Of a DNA stretch of 64,000 nucleotides, positions 9,312 through 18,428 are shown in pieces. Every line of letters begins with the position of its first letter. The first letter of the stretch is position 1. The notes below the pieces were generated by a model that worked only from the letters and a program-made list of their open reading frames with translations, ran no database searches and had not been told where the DNA came from. Source of the stretch: Candidatus Geothrix odensensis (lineage in GTDB: Bacteria; Acidobacteriota; Holophagae; Holophagales; Holophagaceae); contig JADKCH010000002.1 in assembly GCA_016714685.1 (NCBI GenBank), positions 252,957 to 316,956 of the forward strand, given 5' to 3'. A program made the translations under genes and the position numbers.

Positions 9312-9917
9312 ATGCCTTCCCGCTTCTTGGAACTCATGCTGACCCCGGAAGTCCAGGCCGCTCAGACCCGCTACTACAGCCGGAGCCAAGCCCGCCCAGG
9401 CACCACCTCGCCAGACACCCTCGGGGAGGATGAAAGGGCCTTCATCGCGGAGATGGACAGCTTCTACATGGGCTCCGTGAGCCAGGATGGCTGGCCCTAC
9501 GTGCAGCACCGGGGCGGGGCCAAGGGCTTCCTGAAGGTCCTGGGGCCCTCGGTCCTGGGCTTCGCGGATCTCAAAGGAAACCGGCAGCTCCTGACCACGG
9601 GGAACCTGACTCATGACGGCCGCGTCTGCCTGTTCCTCATGAGCTACCCCCTCCAGGCCCGCCTGAAGATCCTCGGCCGGGCCGAAATCCTGGGCGCCAA
9701 GGAGCACCCCGAACTGGCCGGGGCCCTCATTCCTCAGGGCATGGAGAGGACCACCGAGCGTCTCTTCCGCATCCAGGTGGAGGCCTTCGACTGGAACTGT
9801 CCCCAGTACATCACTCGCCGCTTCACCGAAGCCCAGGTCAGCGAAGCCATCCGTCCCCTCCAGCAGCGCATCGAGGACCTGGAGGCCCAACTGGCAGGGC
9901 GGGGTCGACGGTCCTGA
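9312..9917 (+). CDS. Pyridoxamine 5'-phosphate oxidase-like FMN-binding protein
   Basis: A 201-residue split-barrel flavoprotein homologue. Recognisable segments are MGSVSQDGWPYVQHRGG (strand and FMN phosphate region), DLKGNRQLLTTGNL and a C-terminal coiled stretch (LQQRIEDLEAQLAG). ATG 9312 is preceded by AGGAGA at good spacing. Such proteins are often flavin reductases or general detoxification enzymes rather than vitamin B6 enzymes. The pairing with an AhpD-like gene suggests a small redox-detoxification operon; the substrate is unknown. Confidence 0.8.
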   Translation: MPSRFLELMLTPEVQAAQTRYYSRSQARPGTTSPDTLGEDERAFIAEMDSFYMGSVSQDGWPYVQHRGGAKGFLKVLGPSVLGFADLKGNRQLLTTGNLTHDGRVCLFLMSYPLQARLKILGRAEILGAKEHPELAGALIPQGMERTTERLFRIQVEAFDWNCPQYITRRFTEAQVSEAIRPLQQRIEDLEAQLAGRGRRS

Positions 9918-9966
9918 CCACCCCCGAGCCATCCGAGGGGACGGGGCCTGGAAGGACCTGTCCTGC

Positions 9967-10893
9967 CTACTGGATCTCCACCGTGAGGTGCGCGATCTCC
10001 TCGTGGATCGCGAGGCACTGCCGCACAGACTGGACCGTCAGGCCGGGGTTGGGGCTGGCCAGGGCGAGGACGCAGGCGTAGCTCCCCTTCCCGACGCGCC
10101 AGACGTGCAGGTCCGTGATCCGGGTCTCGCTACCCCACTCGGGCTGGGTGGCGATGGCCTCGCGGATCTCCGCGACGACCGGGTGGTCCATCTCCGCATC
10201 CAGGAGGACGCGAGAGGAGTCCCGCAGCAGGCCCTTGGCCCAGACTGCCACCAGGATGGCCCCGGCGGAGCCCATGACGGGATCCAGCCACGCCCACCCG
10301 AACGCCAGGCCACCCGCCAGGGCGGCGATGGCGAGGACGGAGGTGGCCGCATCGGCGAGGACATGGACATAGGCGGACCGGAGGTTGAGGTCCTGGTGGT
10401 GTCCCCCAGCCTGGCCGTGGGAATGATCGTGCCCGTGGTCGTGGGCCCGCCCAAGGATGAGGGCGCAGACCAGATTCACCGCCAGCCCGAGGACGGCCAC
10501 GACGATGGCCTCGCGGTAGTGGATGGGCTTGGGATCAAGGATCCGCTCCACGGACCCGACCACCATCCAGGCCGCCACCCCCAGCAGGAACAGGGCACTG
10601 GCGAAGCCGCCGAGGATCTCGATCTTCCAGGTGCCGAAGGCGAAGCGGTGGTCGCGGGCGTGGCGTCTCGCCAGGGCATAGGCGAAGGCGCTCAGGCCGA
10701 TGGCCACCGCGTGGGAGCCCATGTGCCAGCCGTCCGCCAGCAGGGCCATGGAGTTGAACCACCACCCGGCGACGATCTCCACCCCCATCATCAGGATCGT
10801 GATGACCATGACGAGGCGGGTGCCGCGCTCCCCGGCCTGGTTGCCGGAGTCGAAGACGTGGACGTGGTGGGCGGCGGGTTCGGAGGGCTTCAT
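9967..10893 (-). CDS. dmeF: Cation diffusion facilitator, DmeF-like Co/Ni exporter
   Basis: A 308-residue CDF antiporter with six predicted membrane segments. It shows the metal-site pattern LLADGWHMGSH (TM2) and HVLADAATSVLAI (TM5), each with Asp and His. A cytosolic His-rich loop (GRAHDHGHDHSHGQAGGHH) and an N-terminal HHVHVF are typical of DmeF-type exporters, which favour cobalt and nickel. The C-terminal domain (ITDLHVWRVGKGSYACVLAL) is the usual CDF ferredoxin-like fold. It is divergent from the ArsR gene, with a palindromic operator between them, so both are probably derepressed by metal. The DmeF label rests on overall resemblance. Confidence 0.85.
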   Translation of the reverse strand: MKPSEPAAHHVHVFDSGNQAGERGTRLVMVITILMMGVEIVAGWWFNSMALLADGWHMGSHAVAIGLSAFAYALARRHARDHRFAFGTWKIEILGGFASALFLLGVAAWMVVGSVERILDPKPIHYREAIVVAVLGLAVNLVCALILGRAHDHGHDHSHGQAGGHHQDLNLRSAYVHVLADAATSVLAIAALAGGLAFGWAWLDPVMGSAGAILVAVWAKGLLRDSSRVLLDAEMDHPVVAEIREAIATQPEWGSETRITDLHVWRVGKGSYACVLALASPNPGLTVQSVRQCLAIHEEIAHLTVEIQ

Positions 10894-10991
10894 TCGGGCG
10901 GCTGTCCAGGCTGGCGATCAGGCTTCGATCACGATGGTCGATGGGCTTCCAGGTCGGGTGCACGGGGGCGGGAAGGCCCCGGCCACGATCA

Positions 10992-11009
10992 TTACACCGT
11001 TTCGTGTAA
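10992..11009. promoter_or_regulatory. Palindromic operator for the ArsR-family repressor
   Basis: Perfect inverted repeat TTACAC-N6-GTGTAA located 2 bp before the ArsR start codon and about 100 bp upstream of dmeF. Its size and position match operators of metal-responsive ArsR repressors. No normal ribosome-binding site separates it from ATG 11011, so the repressor may be autoregulated at the level of initiation or translated from the second ATG at 11020. Confidence 0.7.
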
Positions 11010-11010
11010 G

Positions 11011-11400
11011 ATGGCCCCCATGGCCAAGTCGCCGGTCGAGTTCCCCGCCTGCCCGCCCAAGGCGCCCCTCACGGAGCGCCCGCTCCTGGGCGTGGGCCTG
11101 GCCGCTGAGCTGGCGCAGGTCTTCGAGGTGCTGGCCTCGGACACGCGGCTGCGGCTGCTCCATGCCCTGGTCCTCCTGGGCGACCCCTGCATGAGCGAGC
11201 TGGCGGAGGCCGTGGGCATGAAGCCCCAGGCCGTCTCCAACCAGCTCCGGCGGCTGGTGGACCTGGGCATCCTCAGCACGCGCCGGCACGGGGCCCATGT
11301 CCACTACCGCATCGTGGACCCCTGCGTGACGAAGCTGATGTACCACGGCCTCTGCGTGAACGAAGAGGCCCAGCATCAGGCCCGGGTGAACGCGTCATGA
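11011..11400 (+). CDS. ArsR/SmtB-family metal-responsive repressor
   Basis: A 129-residue winged-helix repressor. The helix-turn-helix is ELAEAVGMKPQAVSNQLRRL followed by the wing TRRHGAHVHYRI. Cysteines at DPCMSEL (before the recognition helices), DPCVTKL and HGLCVNEE, plus several His, could form a thiolate metal site, suggesting Cd/Pb/Co sensing rather than arsenic. In-frame ATGs at 11011 and 11020 are both possible. Its stop overlaps the next gene (ATGA), which places it at the head of the second metal-efflux operon. The upstream palindrome is the likely binding site. Confidence 0.88.
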   Translation: MAPMAKSPVEFPACPPKAPLTERPLLGVGLAAELAQVFEVLASDTRLRLLHALVLLGDPCMSELAEAVGMKPQAVSNQLRRLVDLGILSTRRHGAHVHYRIVDPCVTKLMYHGLCVNEEAQHQARVNAS

Positions 11401-11666
11401 GGCGCTGGGTCGCCATCCTGCTCCTCTGCCTGGCCTCGGTCTACCTGGGCGCCACCAGCCTCGACCAGTGCGCGGAGGGCCTCGACGACGACTGCGCCCC
11501 CATCTGCCATGTCTTCTGCGCCGATGGCTGCGGCACGGTGCCCGTGCCGGAAGCGCCGGCGCCCCACACGCCCGCGCCCCTGCCCAGCCCCCGCTTCGAA
11601 GCCGAGCGGATCGTGGATCTCGTCAGTCTGGACATCGAGCCGGAGAAGGACCCTCCCCGGGCCTGA
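11397..11666 (+). CDS. Small exported cysteine-rich protein
   Basis: An 89-residue protein with a signal peptide-like start (MRRWVAILLLCLASVYLGA) followed by a mature cluster of six Cys in about 24 residues (CAEG, DDDCAPIC, HVFCADGC) and a Pro/Ala-rich linker. It overlaps the ArsR gene by 4 nt and precedes the outer-membrane factor by about 70 bp, so it belongs to the efflux operon. I do not recognise a named family. A periplasmic metal-binding or chaperone role is a reasonable guess from composition and position only. Confidence 0.7.
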   Translation: MRRWVAILLLCLASVYLGATSLDQCAEGLDDDCAPICHVFCADGCGTVPVPEAPAPHTPAPLPSPRFEAERIVDLVSLDIEPEKDPPRA

Positions 11667-11738
11667 GGGTCACAGCGATTGATCCCGCGGCTGGGCCTCG
11701 CCCTGCCGCGCTGTCCAACCTTCTCCACCGAGGTCCCG

Positions 11739-12914
11739 ATGCGAACCTTCCTCCTGGGGGCGCTGCCCTGCCTGCTTCTGGCCCAGGTCCCGCCCCTCAC
11801 CTATGACGACATCCTCCCGCGGGCCCGCACGAGCCCCGAACAGTACCGGACCGAAGCCCTGCTGGCCGAGCGCCACCGGGCTTTGAGTGGTACCCGGGGG
11901 TTCCTCCGGGAGGGTCCCGCCCTGGGCGTCGCCGCCGGCCCCCGGACCCACCCCCTGGGGCCCGCCACGACCGACCAGTCCGTGGAGCTCGACCTGCCCC
12001 TGTTCCTCTCCCCGGGCACGCGGCGGCGGTTGGAGGCCTCGCTTGGCCAGGCGGACCTGGCGCTGCGGGAGGCGGCCCGGACCGAGGCCCGGTTCCACCT
12101 CCGCCGCGCCTATCTGGAGGCCTGGCTGGGCGAACGCCTCCTGCAGCTCCGCGAGGCGGATGTCGCCACGGTGAGCTCCTGGCTCCAGGCCGCCCGGGCG
12201 CGCCTCGAAGCCGGGGCGGATCCGGGATTCCAGGTGAGCCTGGTGGAAGGCGAGGCACTCCGTGCCGAGGCGGATCTCGACGAGGCCCGCCGGCAGCGGC
12301 TGAACGCCTGGGCGGGCCTCCGAGCCGTGGCCGAGGTCCCCGGAACGCCCGTGCCCCTCGCCGACCCCGGGGCCCCCCTCCTCCCTCATGTCGAGGGCCT
12401 CGCGGCCAAGTTCGAGGCCAGCACCCTGCGGAAGGCCCTCCAGAGCCGCCTGGACCTGGAAGAGCAGGCCCTGCGCCACCAGGAGGCCGTGGCCACGAGC
12501 CGCTGGAGCCTGCGGGGCAGCTACGCCCGGGAGGGCGAAGAGCGCGTCGGCAAAGTGGGCCTGGCCTACCGCTTCTCCCGCCCCGGGGAAGGCCAGGCCC
12601 TGCGTCGGGAGACCGAGGCCAACCTCCAGGCCACCACGCGGGAGCTGGAGGTGGCCCTGCTGGAGCTGGATGCCCGGTTCCAGTCCGCCCTGATCAGGCT
12701 GCAGACAGCCACGCCCCCCCTGCCCTTCAAGGGCTTCGACCTGTCTCTCAACGCCGTCAGCCTGCGCCTCAGCGAAGGGAAGGAGCGGCCCTCCGAGGCG
12801 CTCCCCATCCGCCGCCAGCTCCTGGAGGCCCAGGCCGCCTCCCATCGCCACCTGCAGGCCGCCCACCTGCTTGCCGCCGAACTCCAGGCCCTCACGGCCG
12901 AGGTGAACCCATGA
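11739..12914 (+). CDS. TolC/CzcC-type outer-membrane efflux protein
   Basis: Full-length (391 aa) outer-membrane duct of the second heavy-metal RND system. N-terminal signal MRTFLLGALPCLLLAQ, then the two-fold helical repeat typical of TolC-family proteins; LEAGADPGFQVSLVEGE and its counterpart in the C-terminal half mark the helical barrel. Start ATG 11739 places the signal peptide correctly. It is clearly paralogous to the truncated gene at the left window edge but uses more G/C at third positions. ATGA overlap with the adaptor gene. Confidence 0.88.
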   Translation: MRTFLLGALPCLLLAQVPPLTYDDILPRARTSPEQYRTEALLAERHRALSGTRGFLREGPALGVAAGPRTHPLGPATTDQSVELDLPLFLSPGTRRRLEASLGQADLALREAARTEARFHLRRAYLEAWLGERLLQLREADVATVSSWLQAARARLEAGADPGFQVSLVEGEALRAEADLDEARRQRLNAWAGLRAVAEVPGTPVPLADPGAPLLPHVEGLAAKFEASTLRKALQSRLDLEEQALRHQEAVATSRWSLRGSYAREGEERVGKVGLAYRFSRPGEGQALRRETEANLQATTRELEVALLELDARFQSALIRLQTATPPLPFKGFDLSLNAVSLRLSEGKERPSEALPIRRQLLEAQAASHRHLQAAHLLAAELQALTAEVNP

Positions 12915-14050
12915 CGCACGCCATCCCCTTGTCCCTGTTGACTCTGGCCCTGGTCGCCACCCTGGCCTGCGATCGCCGGCCCCACCCGCCCTCCGAAGCC
13001 AAGGCCACGCACGAGGAGGCGGGTGCCCACGCCGGGGAGGGCGCGCACCTCCCGCTGAAGGACATCCGGGGTCTCAGCTTCCTGGTGGTTCCCGAGCCGA
13101 AGGCCGGGGCGGCCTGGCATCCCGCGGAAGCCGTGGGCGATGAGTCCGCCCAGGCGCTGCTCAGCAGCCCGGTCCGAGGCATCGTCTCGGCCATCCTCAT
13201 CCCGCCGGGACAGCCCGTGCGGGCCGGGGTTGGCCTGATCACCCTCCAGAGTCCCGAGCTGGCCCGGCTCAAGGCCGACTGGCTCTCCGGCAAGGCGAAG
13301 CGCGAACGCGCCGAGGCCGAGTTGGCCCGCGAGCAGCGGCTCTTCGAGGCCCAGGCGGGCTCCAGGCGCGAGCTGGAAGCCGCCAAGAGCGAGGCCGCCA
13401 CGGCCAGGGCCGATGAAGAGGCCGCCCGGCTCGCCCTGGAGGCCCGGGGCCAGAATCCCGAGACGGCCGGTGCGGTCCTGACCGTGAAGGCCCCGAAGGG
13501 AGGCTCGGTCACGGCCTACAAGATCCAGCTCGGCCAGGGGGTCGAGGCCGGGCAGGAGCTGGGCGGCTTCCAGGCCGCCTCCGCCGCCATCGCCCGCCTG
13601 GAGCTGCCCCTTCCCGGGCCCGGGAACTGGAAGGCGGGCGCCCTCACCGAGGTCCGCCAGAGCGACGGCCGGCAGTGGCGGGCCCAGCTGGAGGGCACGC
13701 CCACCACGCTCACCACCGACACCCGGCGCCTCAGCTATCGCCTGCGTCTGCTGGGGGGCCCGCTGCCCATCCCCGGCACCTCCCTGGAGGTGAAGGTACC
13801 CCACGAGCGCGCCATCTACCTGCCCCAGGCCGCGCTCCAGCAGGTGGACGGCCACTGGGGGGTCTTCGTGGCGGGCCAGGGTGAGGCGGTGTTCCGGCCC
13901 GTCCGCCGTGGGTTGGACATGAAGGACGAGGTGCTGGTGCTGGAGGGGCTGAAGCCCGGCGAGACCGTGGTGGCCGAGGGCGCCTACCTCCTCAAGGCGT
14001 TCCGGCAGAAGCGGGCCCAGCCCGAGGAGGGAGGTGGTCATGGCCACTGA
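12911..14050 (+). CDS. Periplasmic adaptor (membrane fusion protein) of heavy-metal RND pump, second copy
   Basis: A 379-residue adaptor with a lipoprotein signal (lipobox TLAC near residue 20), a His/Glu-containing stretch just after it (HEEAGAHAGEGAH), a coiled-coil hairpin (about 115-170, rich in Ala/Glu/Arg) and lipoyl/beta-barrel segments. The tail GGGHGH again ends in His. The order and motifs match the copy at 757-1899. It is translated by overlap with the outer-membrane factor upstream and the RND pump downstream (11 nt). Confidence 0.88.
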   Translation: MTHAIPLSLLTLALVATLACDRRPHPPSEAKATHEEAGAHAGEGAHLPLKDIRGLSFLVVPEPKAGAAWHPAEAVGDESAQALLSSPVRGIVSAILIPPGQPVRAGVGLITLQSPELARLKADWLSGKAKRERAEAELAREQRLFEAQAGSRRELEAAKSEAATARADEEAARLALEARGQNPETAGAVLTVKAPKGGSVTAYKIQLGQGVEAGQELGGFQAASAAIARLELPLPGPGNWKAGALTEVRQSDGRQWRAQLEGTPTTLTTDTRRLSYRLRLLGGPLPIPGTSLEVKVPHERAIYLPQAALQQVDGHWGVFVAGQGEAVFRPVRRGLDMKDEVLVLEGLKPGETVVAEGAYLLKAFRQKRAQPEEGGGHGH

Positions 14051-17000
14051 ACCCAACCTTCCGAAGGGCTCCGACCTCCCCCTTCACCCGGCAATGCCCC
14101 AGCAGCCCCGCACGGCCTATACCCCTGAGCATCGGACGCTGATCCGCCGCTGGTTCGACTTCCTCCTCCCGCACAAGGGCTGGGTGTTCGCCCTCAGCCT
14201 CGCCTGGGGGCTGGCGGGCGTGCTCACCTTCGCCCAGCTCAAGCGCGACCTCTTCCCGGACATGAATCTGCCCATCCTCAGCGTGCTCATCCAGAGCCCC
14301 GGCCGGGCCACGCCCGAGCTGGAGCTGTCCGTGGCCCAGCCCACCGAGCAGGCCCTGGGCGGCATGCCCGGGGTCAAGCGCGTGGCGACGACGGTGCTGC
14401 CCGAGCTGGTCCAGGTGGTGGTGACCTTCGAGGGCGACACGGATCCCTGGCGGGCGCGACAGCTCGTGGCTGAGCGGCTGACCGGGGTGGTCGGGAGCTT
14501 CCCCACCGGCACCCGTCCGCCCCTGATGTCCAGTGCCTCGGGCCGCCTCCAGGAGTTGATGGAAGTCGTCCTGGAGAGCGACCAGGTGGATCCCATGAAG
14601 CTGCGGGACTACGCCGAGCAGGTGCTGGGGCCCCGGCTCCAGGCCCTCCCCGGCGTGGCCCGGGTGGAGCGGCTGGGGGGCCAGGAGCGCTCCCTCCAGA
14701 TCACGCTGATCCCCGAGCAGGTCCGCAGCCTCGGAGTCAGCCTCGATCGCGTGATGGCGGCCCTGGAGCAGAGCCATCAGGACGTGGCGACGGGGGTGCT
14801 GGAGATCCAGGACAAGGGCTGGTTCATGACGGTGGGCAGCCTCGCCGCGACCCCCGAGGAGGTGCGCCGGCTCCCCGTGCAGGGCGCCAAGGGGATCGTG
14901 ACCCTGGGCGAAGTCGCCGAGATCCGGGAAGCACCGGCCTTCCGCCGGGGCCTGGCACGGCATGACGGCCACGAGGACGTGAGCCTGCGGGTGGTGAAGC
15001 AGCCCACCGCCGCCACCCTGGAGGTGGCAGAGGGCGTCCGCGCCGCGGTGCTTGAGCTGAAGCAGGGCCTCCCGGAGGGCATGCGCCTGGCGGTGATCTA
15101 CGACCAGGGCCGCCTCGTCACCCGCGCCCTGGACGGGGTGACCCTGGCGCTGCTGGTGGGCGGGATCTTCGTGGCCATCGTCCTCGTGGTCCTCCTCGGG
15201 AACCTGCGCGGGGCCCTGCTGGTGCTGGCCGTGCTGCCCCTGGCCACCTTCGGCGCCGCCATCCCCCTGCACTTCGCCGGGCTGGGCCTCAACGCCATGA
15301 CCCTCGGTGGCCTCGCCATCGCCGTGGGCCTCCTGGTGGATGCCGCCGTGATCATGGTGGAGAACCTCGCCCACCGGCTGCACCTGCATCAGGAACAGGG
15401 GGAACCCCGCCGCGTGGCCCTCACCCGGGCCGCCGCCGAGGTGGCTACACCGATCCTCATCGCCGTCCTGGTGATCCTGGCCGTCTTCATCCCCCTGCTG
15501 TCCATGGGTGGCATCGCGGGCAAGCTCTACGCGCCCCTGGCCGTGGCGGTGGCCTCGGCCATGACCATCAGCCTGGTGCTGACCTTCACCCTGGTGCCCG
15601 CCCTGGTGGAGCGGTTCCTGCCCCCGGGCACCGCCCTCGACGAGCCCCGCTTCGTCACGGTCATCAAGCGGGTCTACGCGCCGGCCCTCGACTGGGCCCT
15701 GCGCCACGGACCCCTGGTGCGCGGGCTGGCCCTGGGGCTCACGCTGCCCAGCCTCTGGCTGGCGTTCCAGCTCGGCACCAACTTCCTGCCCACGCTGGAC
15801 GAGCGGGCCTTCATGCTCCTCTCCAAGGTCCCGGCGGAAAGCAGCCTGGAGGCCGTCGACCAGGCCAACGCCCACCTGGATGCCCGCCTCAAGGCCATCC
15901 CCGGGGTGGAATCCGTCTACCGGCGGAGCGGGCGGGCCGAGGTCACCGAGGATCCCTGCCCCATCACCGACAGCGAGATCATGGTGATCCTGCAACCGGA
16001 GGCCGATGAGCGCACCGTCGGCCTGGAGGTAATGGAGGCCGCCGAGGCCATGCCCTTCCCCGTGGAGGTGAACACCCCCATGCAGGAGCGCATCGCCGAA
16101 GGCATCGGCGGCACGCCGGCGGACATCCAGGTGAAGGTCTTCGGCCGCCACCTGGAGGCCATCCGGGGAGCGCTCCCGGACCTCCGGGAGCGGCTCCTGA
16201 AGGTCGAGGGCGTCCGCAGCGTGACCCCGGACACGCCGGACCCCATGCCCCGCTGGCGGCTCGTGCTGGATGAGGAAGCCCTGCGGCGCCTGGGCGTCCC
16301 CCGCCCCCTGGTGACCCGGACGCTCCAGGCGGCCCTCCAGGGGCTCCCCACCGAGACCCGCTTCGAAGGCCCCCAGCGCATCGAGCGCATGGTCCGCTTT
16401 CCCAACGACGGCCGGATGAGCCCCGAGACCCTGAAGGCCACGCCCCTGATCCTGGACGATGGCCGGGCCCTGACGCTGGGCCAGGTGGCCCGCTTCGAGG
16501 AGGCCGCCACGCCCACCCTGGTCCGGCGGGAGTCGGGGCAGCGGCGCATCGGCCTCAACATCCGGACCACCGGCGACCTCGGAGGCACCGCGGGGCGCAT
16601 CGAGCAGGCCCTGGAAGGCGTGAAGCTCCCCGAGGGCGCCTTCCTCAAGCTGGGCGGGAAGATCGAGGAAGCCCGGGAAACCCAGCGCCGGCTTGGCTTC
16701 GCCATCGCGGTCGCCCTGACGCTGGTGGTGGGTCTGCTCTATGTGGCGCTGAAGACCTGGCGCGAGGTGCTGGTGGTGCTCGCCACCCTGCCCGACGCCT
16801 TTGCGGGTGCGCTGGTCGCGTTGTGGCTGGCCGGGGAGACCTGGAACATCAGCTCCATCGTGGGGATGATCGGGCTGTTCGGCGTCGCCGTGCAGAACAG
16901 CCTCGTGCTCATCACCCAGGCCAAGAGCCTGATGGCGCAGGGCCTCCCCTTCGAGGAAGCCCTGCGGGAAGCCAGCCTGGGCCGCGTGCGCCCCAAGCTC

Positions 17001-17195
17001 ATGACCGCCGGGGCCGCCATCCTCGGCCTGATGCCCATGCTGTTCGGCTTCGGCGGCTCCGAGCTGGAGCGCCCCCTGGCCATCGCCATGGTGGGCGGCC
17101 TCGTCACCAGCACCCTCTTCACGCTGCTGGCCCTGCCCAGCTTCTACGCCTGGGTGGGGAAACCGACAGCCGTGGAGGCGATCGAGGGCCGATAG
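14040..17195 (+). CDS. Heavy-metal efflux RND pump, CusA/CzcA family, second copy
   Basis: A 1,051-residue inner-membrane exporter very similar throughout to the copy at 1889-5041, including GRATPELELSV, the TM4 VDAAVIMVEN and the GEIGG-like periplasmic segments (EGIGGTPADIQVKVF). ATG 14040 is preferred over the GTG 6 nt upstream because it matches the paralogue. In this copy no P-type ATPase follows; a DmeF-like CDF exporter and an ArsR repressor sit upstream instead. The two systems therefore share a pump type but differ in regulator and partner exporter, which may mean different metals or induction ranges. Confidence 0.93.
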   Translation: MATEPNLPKGSDLPLHPAMPQQPRTAYTPEHRTLIRRWFDFLLPHKGWVFALSLAWGLAGVLTFAQLKRDLFPDMNLPILSVLIQSPGRATPELELSVAQPTEQALGGMPGVKRVATTVLPELVQVVVTFEGDTDPWRARQLVAERLTGVVGSFPTGTRPPLMSSASGRLQELMEVVLESDQVDPMKLRDYAEQVLGPRLQALPGVARVERLGGQERSLQITLIPEQVRSLGVSLDRVMAALEQSHQDVATGVLEIQDKGWFMTVGSLAATPEEVRRLPVQGAKGIVTLGEVAEIREAPAFRRGLARHDGHEDVSLRVVKQPTAATLEVAEGVRAAVLELKQGLPEGMRLAVIYDQGRLVTRALDGVTLALLVGGIFVAIVLVVLLGNLRGALLVLAVLPLATFGAAIPLHFAGLGLNAMTLGGLAIAVGLLVDAAVIMVENLAHRLHLHQEQGEPRRVALTRAAAEVATPILIAVLVILAVFIPLLSMGGIAGKLYAPLAVAVASAMTISLVLTFTLVPALVERFLPPGTALDEPRFVTVIKRVYAPALDWALRHGPLVRGLALGLTLPSLWLAFQLGTNFLPTLDERAFMLLSKVPAESSLEAVDQANAHLDARLKAIPGVESVYRRSGRAEVTEDPCPITDSEIMVILQPEADERTVGLEVMEAAEAMPFPVEVNTPMQERIAEGIGGTPADIQVKVFGRHLEAIRGALPDLRERLLKVEGVRSVTPDTPDPMPRWRLVLDEEALRRLGVPRPLVTRTLQAALQGLPTETRFEGPQRIERMVRFPNDGRMSPETLKATPLILDDGRALTLGQVARFEEAATPTLVRRESGQRRIGLNIRTTGDLGGTAGRIEQALEGVKLPEGAFLKLGGKIEEARETQRRLGFAIAVALTLVVGLLYVALKTWREVLVVLATLPDAFAGALVALWLAGETWNISSIVGMIGLFGVAVQNSLVLITQAKSLMAQGLPFEEALREASLGRVRPKLMTAGAAILGLMPMLFGFGGSELERPLAIAMVGGLVTSTLFTLLALPSFYAWVGKPTAVEAIEGR

Positions 17196-17268
17196 GTTGT
17201 GGAATGCGGGGTGGCCGCCATGGCCACCCCGCATCTCGCCATCTGCTCGCGCCTGAAGGCTTCCGCTC

Positions 17269-17847
17269 TCAGCGCAGGAACGCCCACCAGAGCCAGTAGA
17301 GCAGCGGCACGGCACACCCGATGGCCGTCAGCCAGGCGCCCCGGCCGGTGATGCCGTTCGGCCCGCGCAGGATGAAGAGGCCGGTGATCCCCAGGCTCAG
17401 CAGGCCCAGGGCGTAGAGATCCGCGAGGTAGGTCCAGGCCTGCTTGGGCGCGTTGATGTGGAGCCGGTTGAAGGCATAGAGCACGGGCCGCGGCTGCACG
17501 GCCTCGTACAGCACCCGGCCCGTGGGAAGGTCCGCGGAATACTTGCCCTGCTTCATGAACACATCGAGCGTGTCCTGGTCGGGCTGGAACGAGGCGCGGG
17601 GCTGCTCGGTGACCTTCAGCCGCTCCAGCAGCAGGCGGGTCAGGTCCTCCTCGGACAGCTCATTGGGCAGGGGGCCGACCTCACGCCAGACCTGAACCAC
17701 CCGGTAGTTGGGATTCCAGTCGGCCATGTGGTTGATGGCCAGGCCGGAGACGGCGTAGAGCACCGTCAACCCGGCGGCCAGGTAGCCGATGTCCCGGTGC
17801 AGGGCGCGATTCCATCGGCGCCAGGGAATGCGGGTGGGGGGCTGCAA
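17269..17847 (-). CDS. PepSY-associated transmembrane-helix protein
   Basis: A 192-residue membrane protein with an N-terminal helix after RRWNRALHRDIGYLAAG, a periplasmic region of about 90 residues, and two C-terminal helices. The H-R-D-I-G-Y-L-A-A-G start and the late LHINAPKQAWTYLADLYALGLL segment are typical of PepSY-associated TM proteins. These are often linked to redox or metal functions; a role in electron transfer or folding near the cytochrome cluster is only a guess. It lies 12 bp downstream of the DUF4920 gene, so both probably form one transcript. Confidence 0.75.
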   Translation of the reverse strand: MQPPTRIPWRRWNRALHRDIGYLAAGLTVLYAVSGLAINHMADWNPNYRVVQVWREVGPLPNELSEEDLTRLLLERLKVTEQPRASFQPDQDTLDVFMKQGKYSADLPTGRVLYEAVQPRPVLYAFNRLHINAPKQAWTYLADLYALGLLSLGITGLFILRGPNGITGRGAWLTAIGCAVPLLYWLWWAFLR

Positions 17848-17859
17848 CGGTCGCGGGGT

Positions 17860-18321
17860 CTAGTTGAGGAGGTCGGCGCCCAGGCCCTCCAGGCGCACGA
17901 TCTTCAGGGGGCCCTTGATCTTGGCGGGATCGAACTTCCGGTTCAGGGCCTTGGCCTCGATGGGGCACATGTCTTTCTGCTCCTGCTCGGAGAGCACCTT
18001 GAGCGAGATGACGCCTTCGGCCACCGCCACCTTGCCCAGGGCATCGGCCGGGAAGACGATCACGCCATCGTCCACCTTGAACTGCAGCTCCTGGAATTTC
18101 TTGTCGCCCTTCAGGTTCAGGAAACAGCCGCGCTCGGCGCAGACATTGGTCACCGCGCCGCGCACCTTCACCTTCTTCCCGGCGAACTTTTCGGGGTTGG
18201 CGAGGATGTCACTGATCCTGGTCTCTTCCTTGACCGTGAAGGGCTTGCCGTAGTGCACGGGGCCCGCGGCCATGAGCAGGGCGGGAACCAGGAGGAGCGG
18301 GAGCGCTTGGAACAGCTTCAT
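17860..18321 (-). CDS. Exported DUF4920-family protein
   Basis: A 153-residue protein with signal peptide MKLFQALPLLLVPALLMAAG. The mature part resembles DUF4920: a small beta-barrel (OB-like) region with KVKVRGAVTNVCAERGCFLNL, where Cys residues flank AERG, followed by a GVISLKVL strand and EQKDMCPIEA. Start at 18321 is supported by a GGAG ribosome site; the longer form would lack a clear signal. Function of the family is unknown; the conserved Cys pair suggests a metal or heme-related role. Confidence 0.78.
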   Translation of the reverse strand: MKLFQALPLLLVPALLMAAGPVHYGKPFTVKEETRISDILANPEKFAGKKVKVRGAVTNVCAERGCFLNLKGDKKFQELQFKVDDGVIVFPADALGKVAVAEGVISLKVLSEQEQKDMCPIEAKALNRKFDPAKIKGPLKIVRLEGLGADLLN

Positions 18322-18428
18322 GGGGAACTCCGGTGTGGGCTGCAAACCTCGCAGCCAAGTTTACCCAACTATCCTCTTCGACCACCGCCTTCGACCCTTC
18401 CGGGGCGGGACCAGATAGGCCCTTGGCA

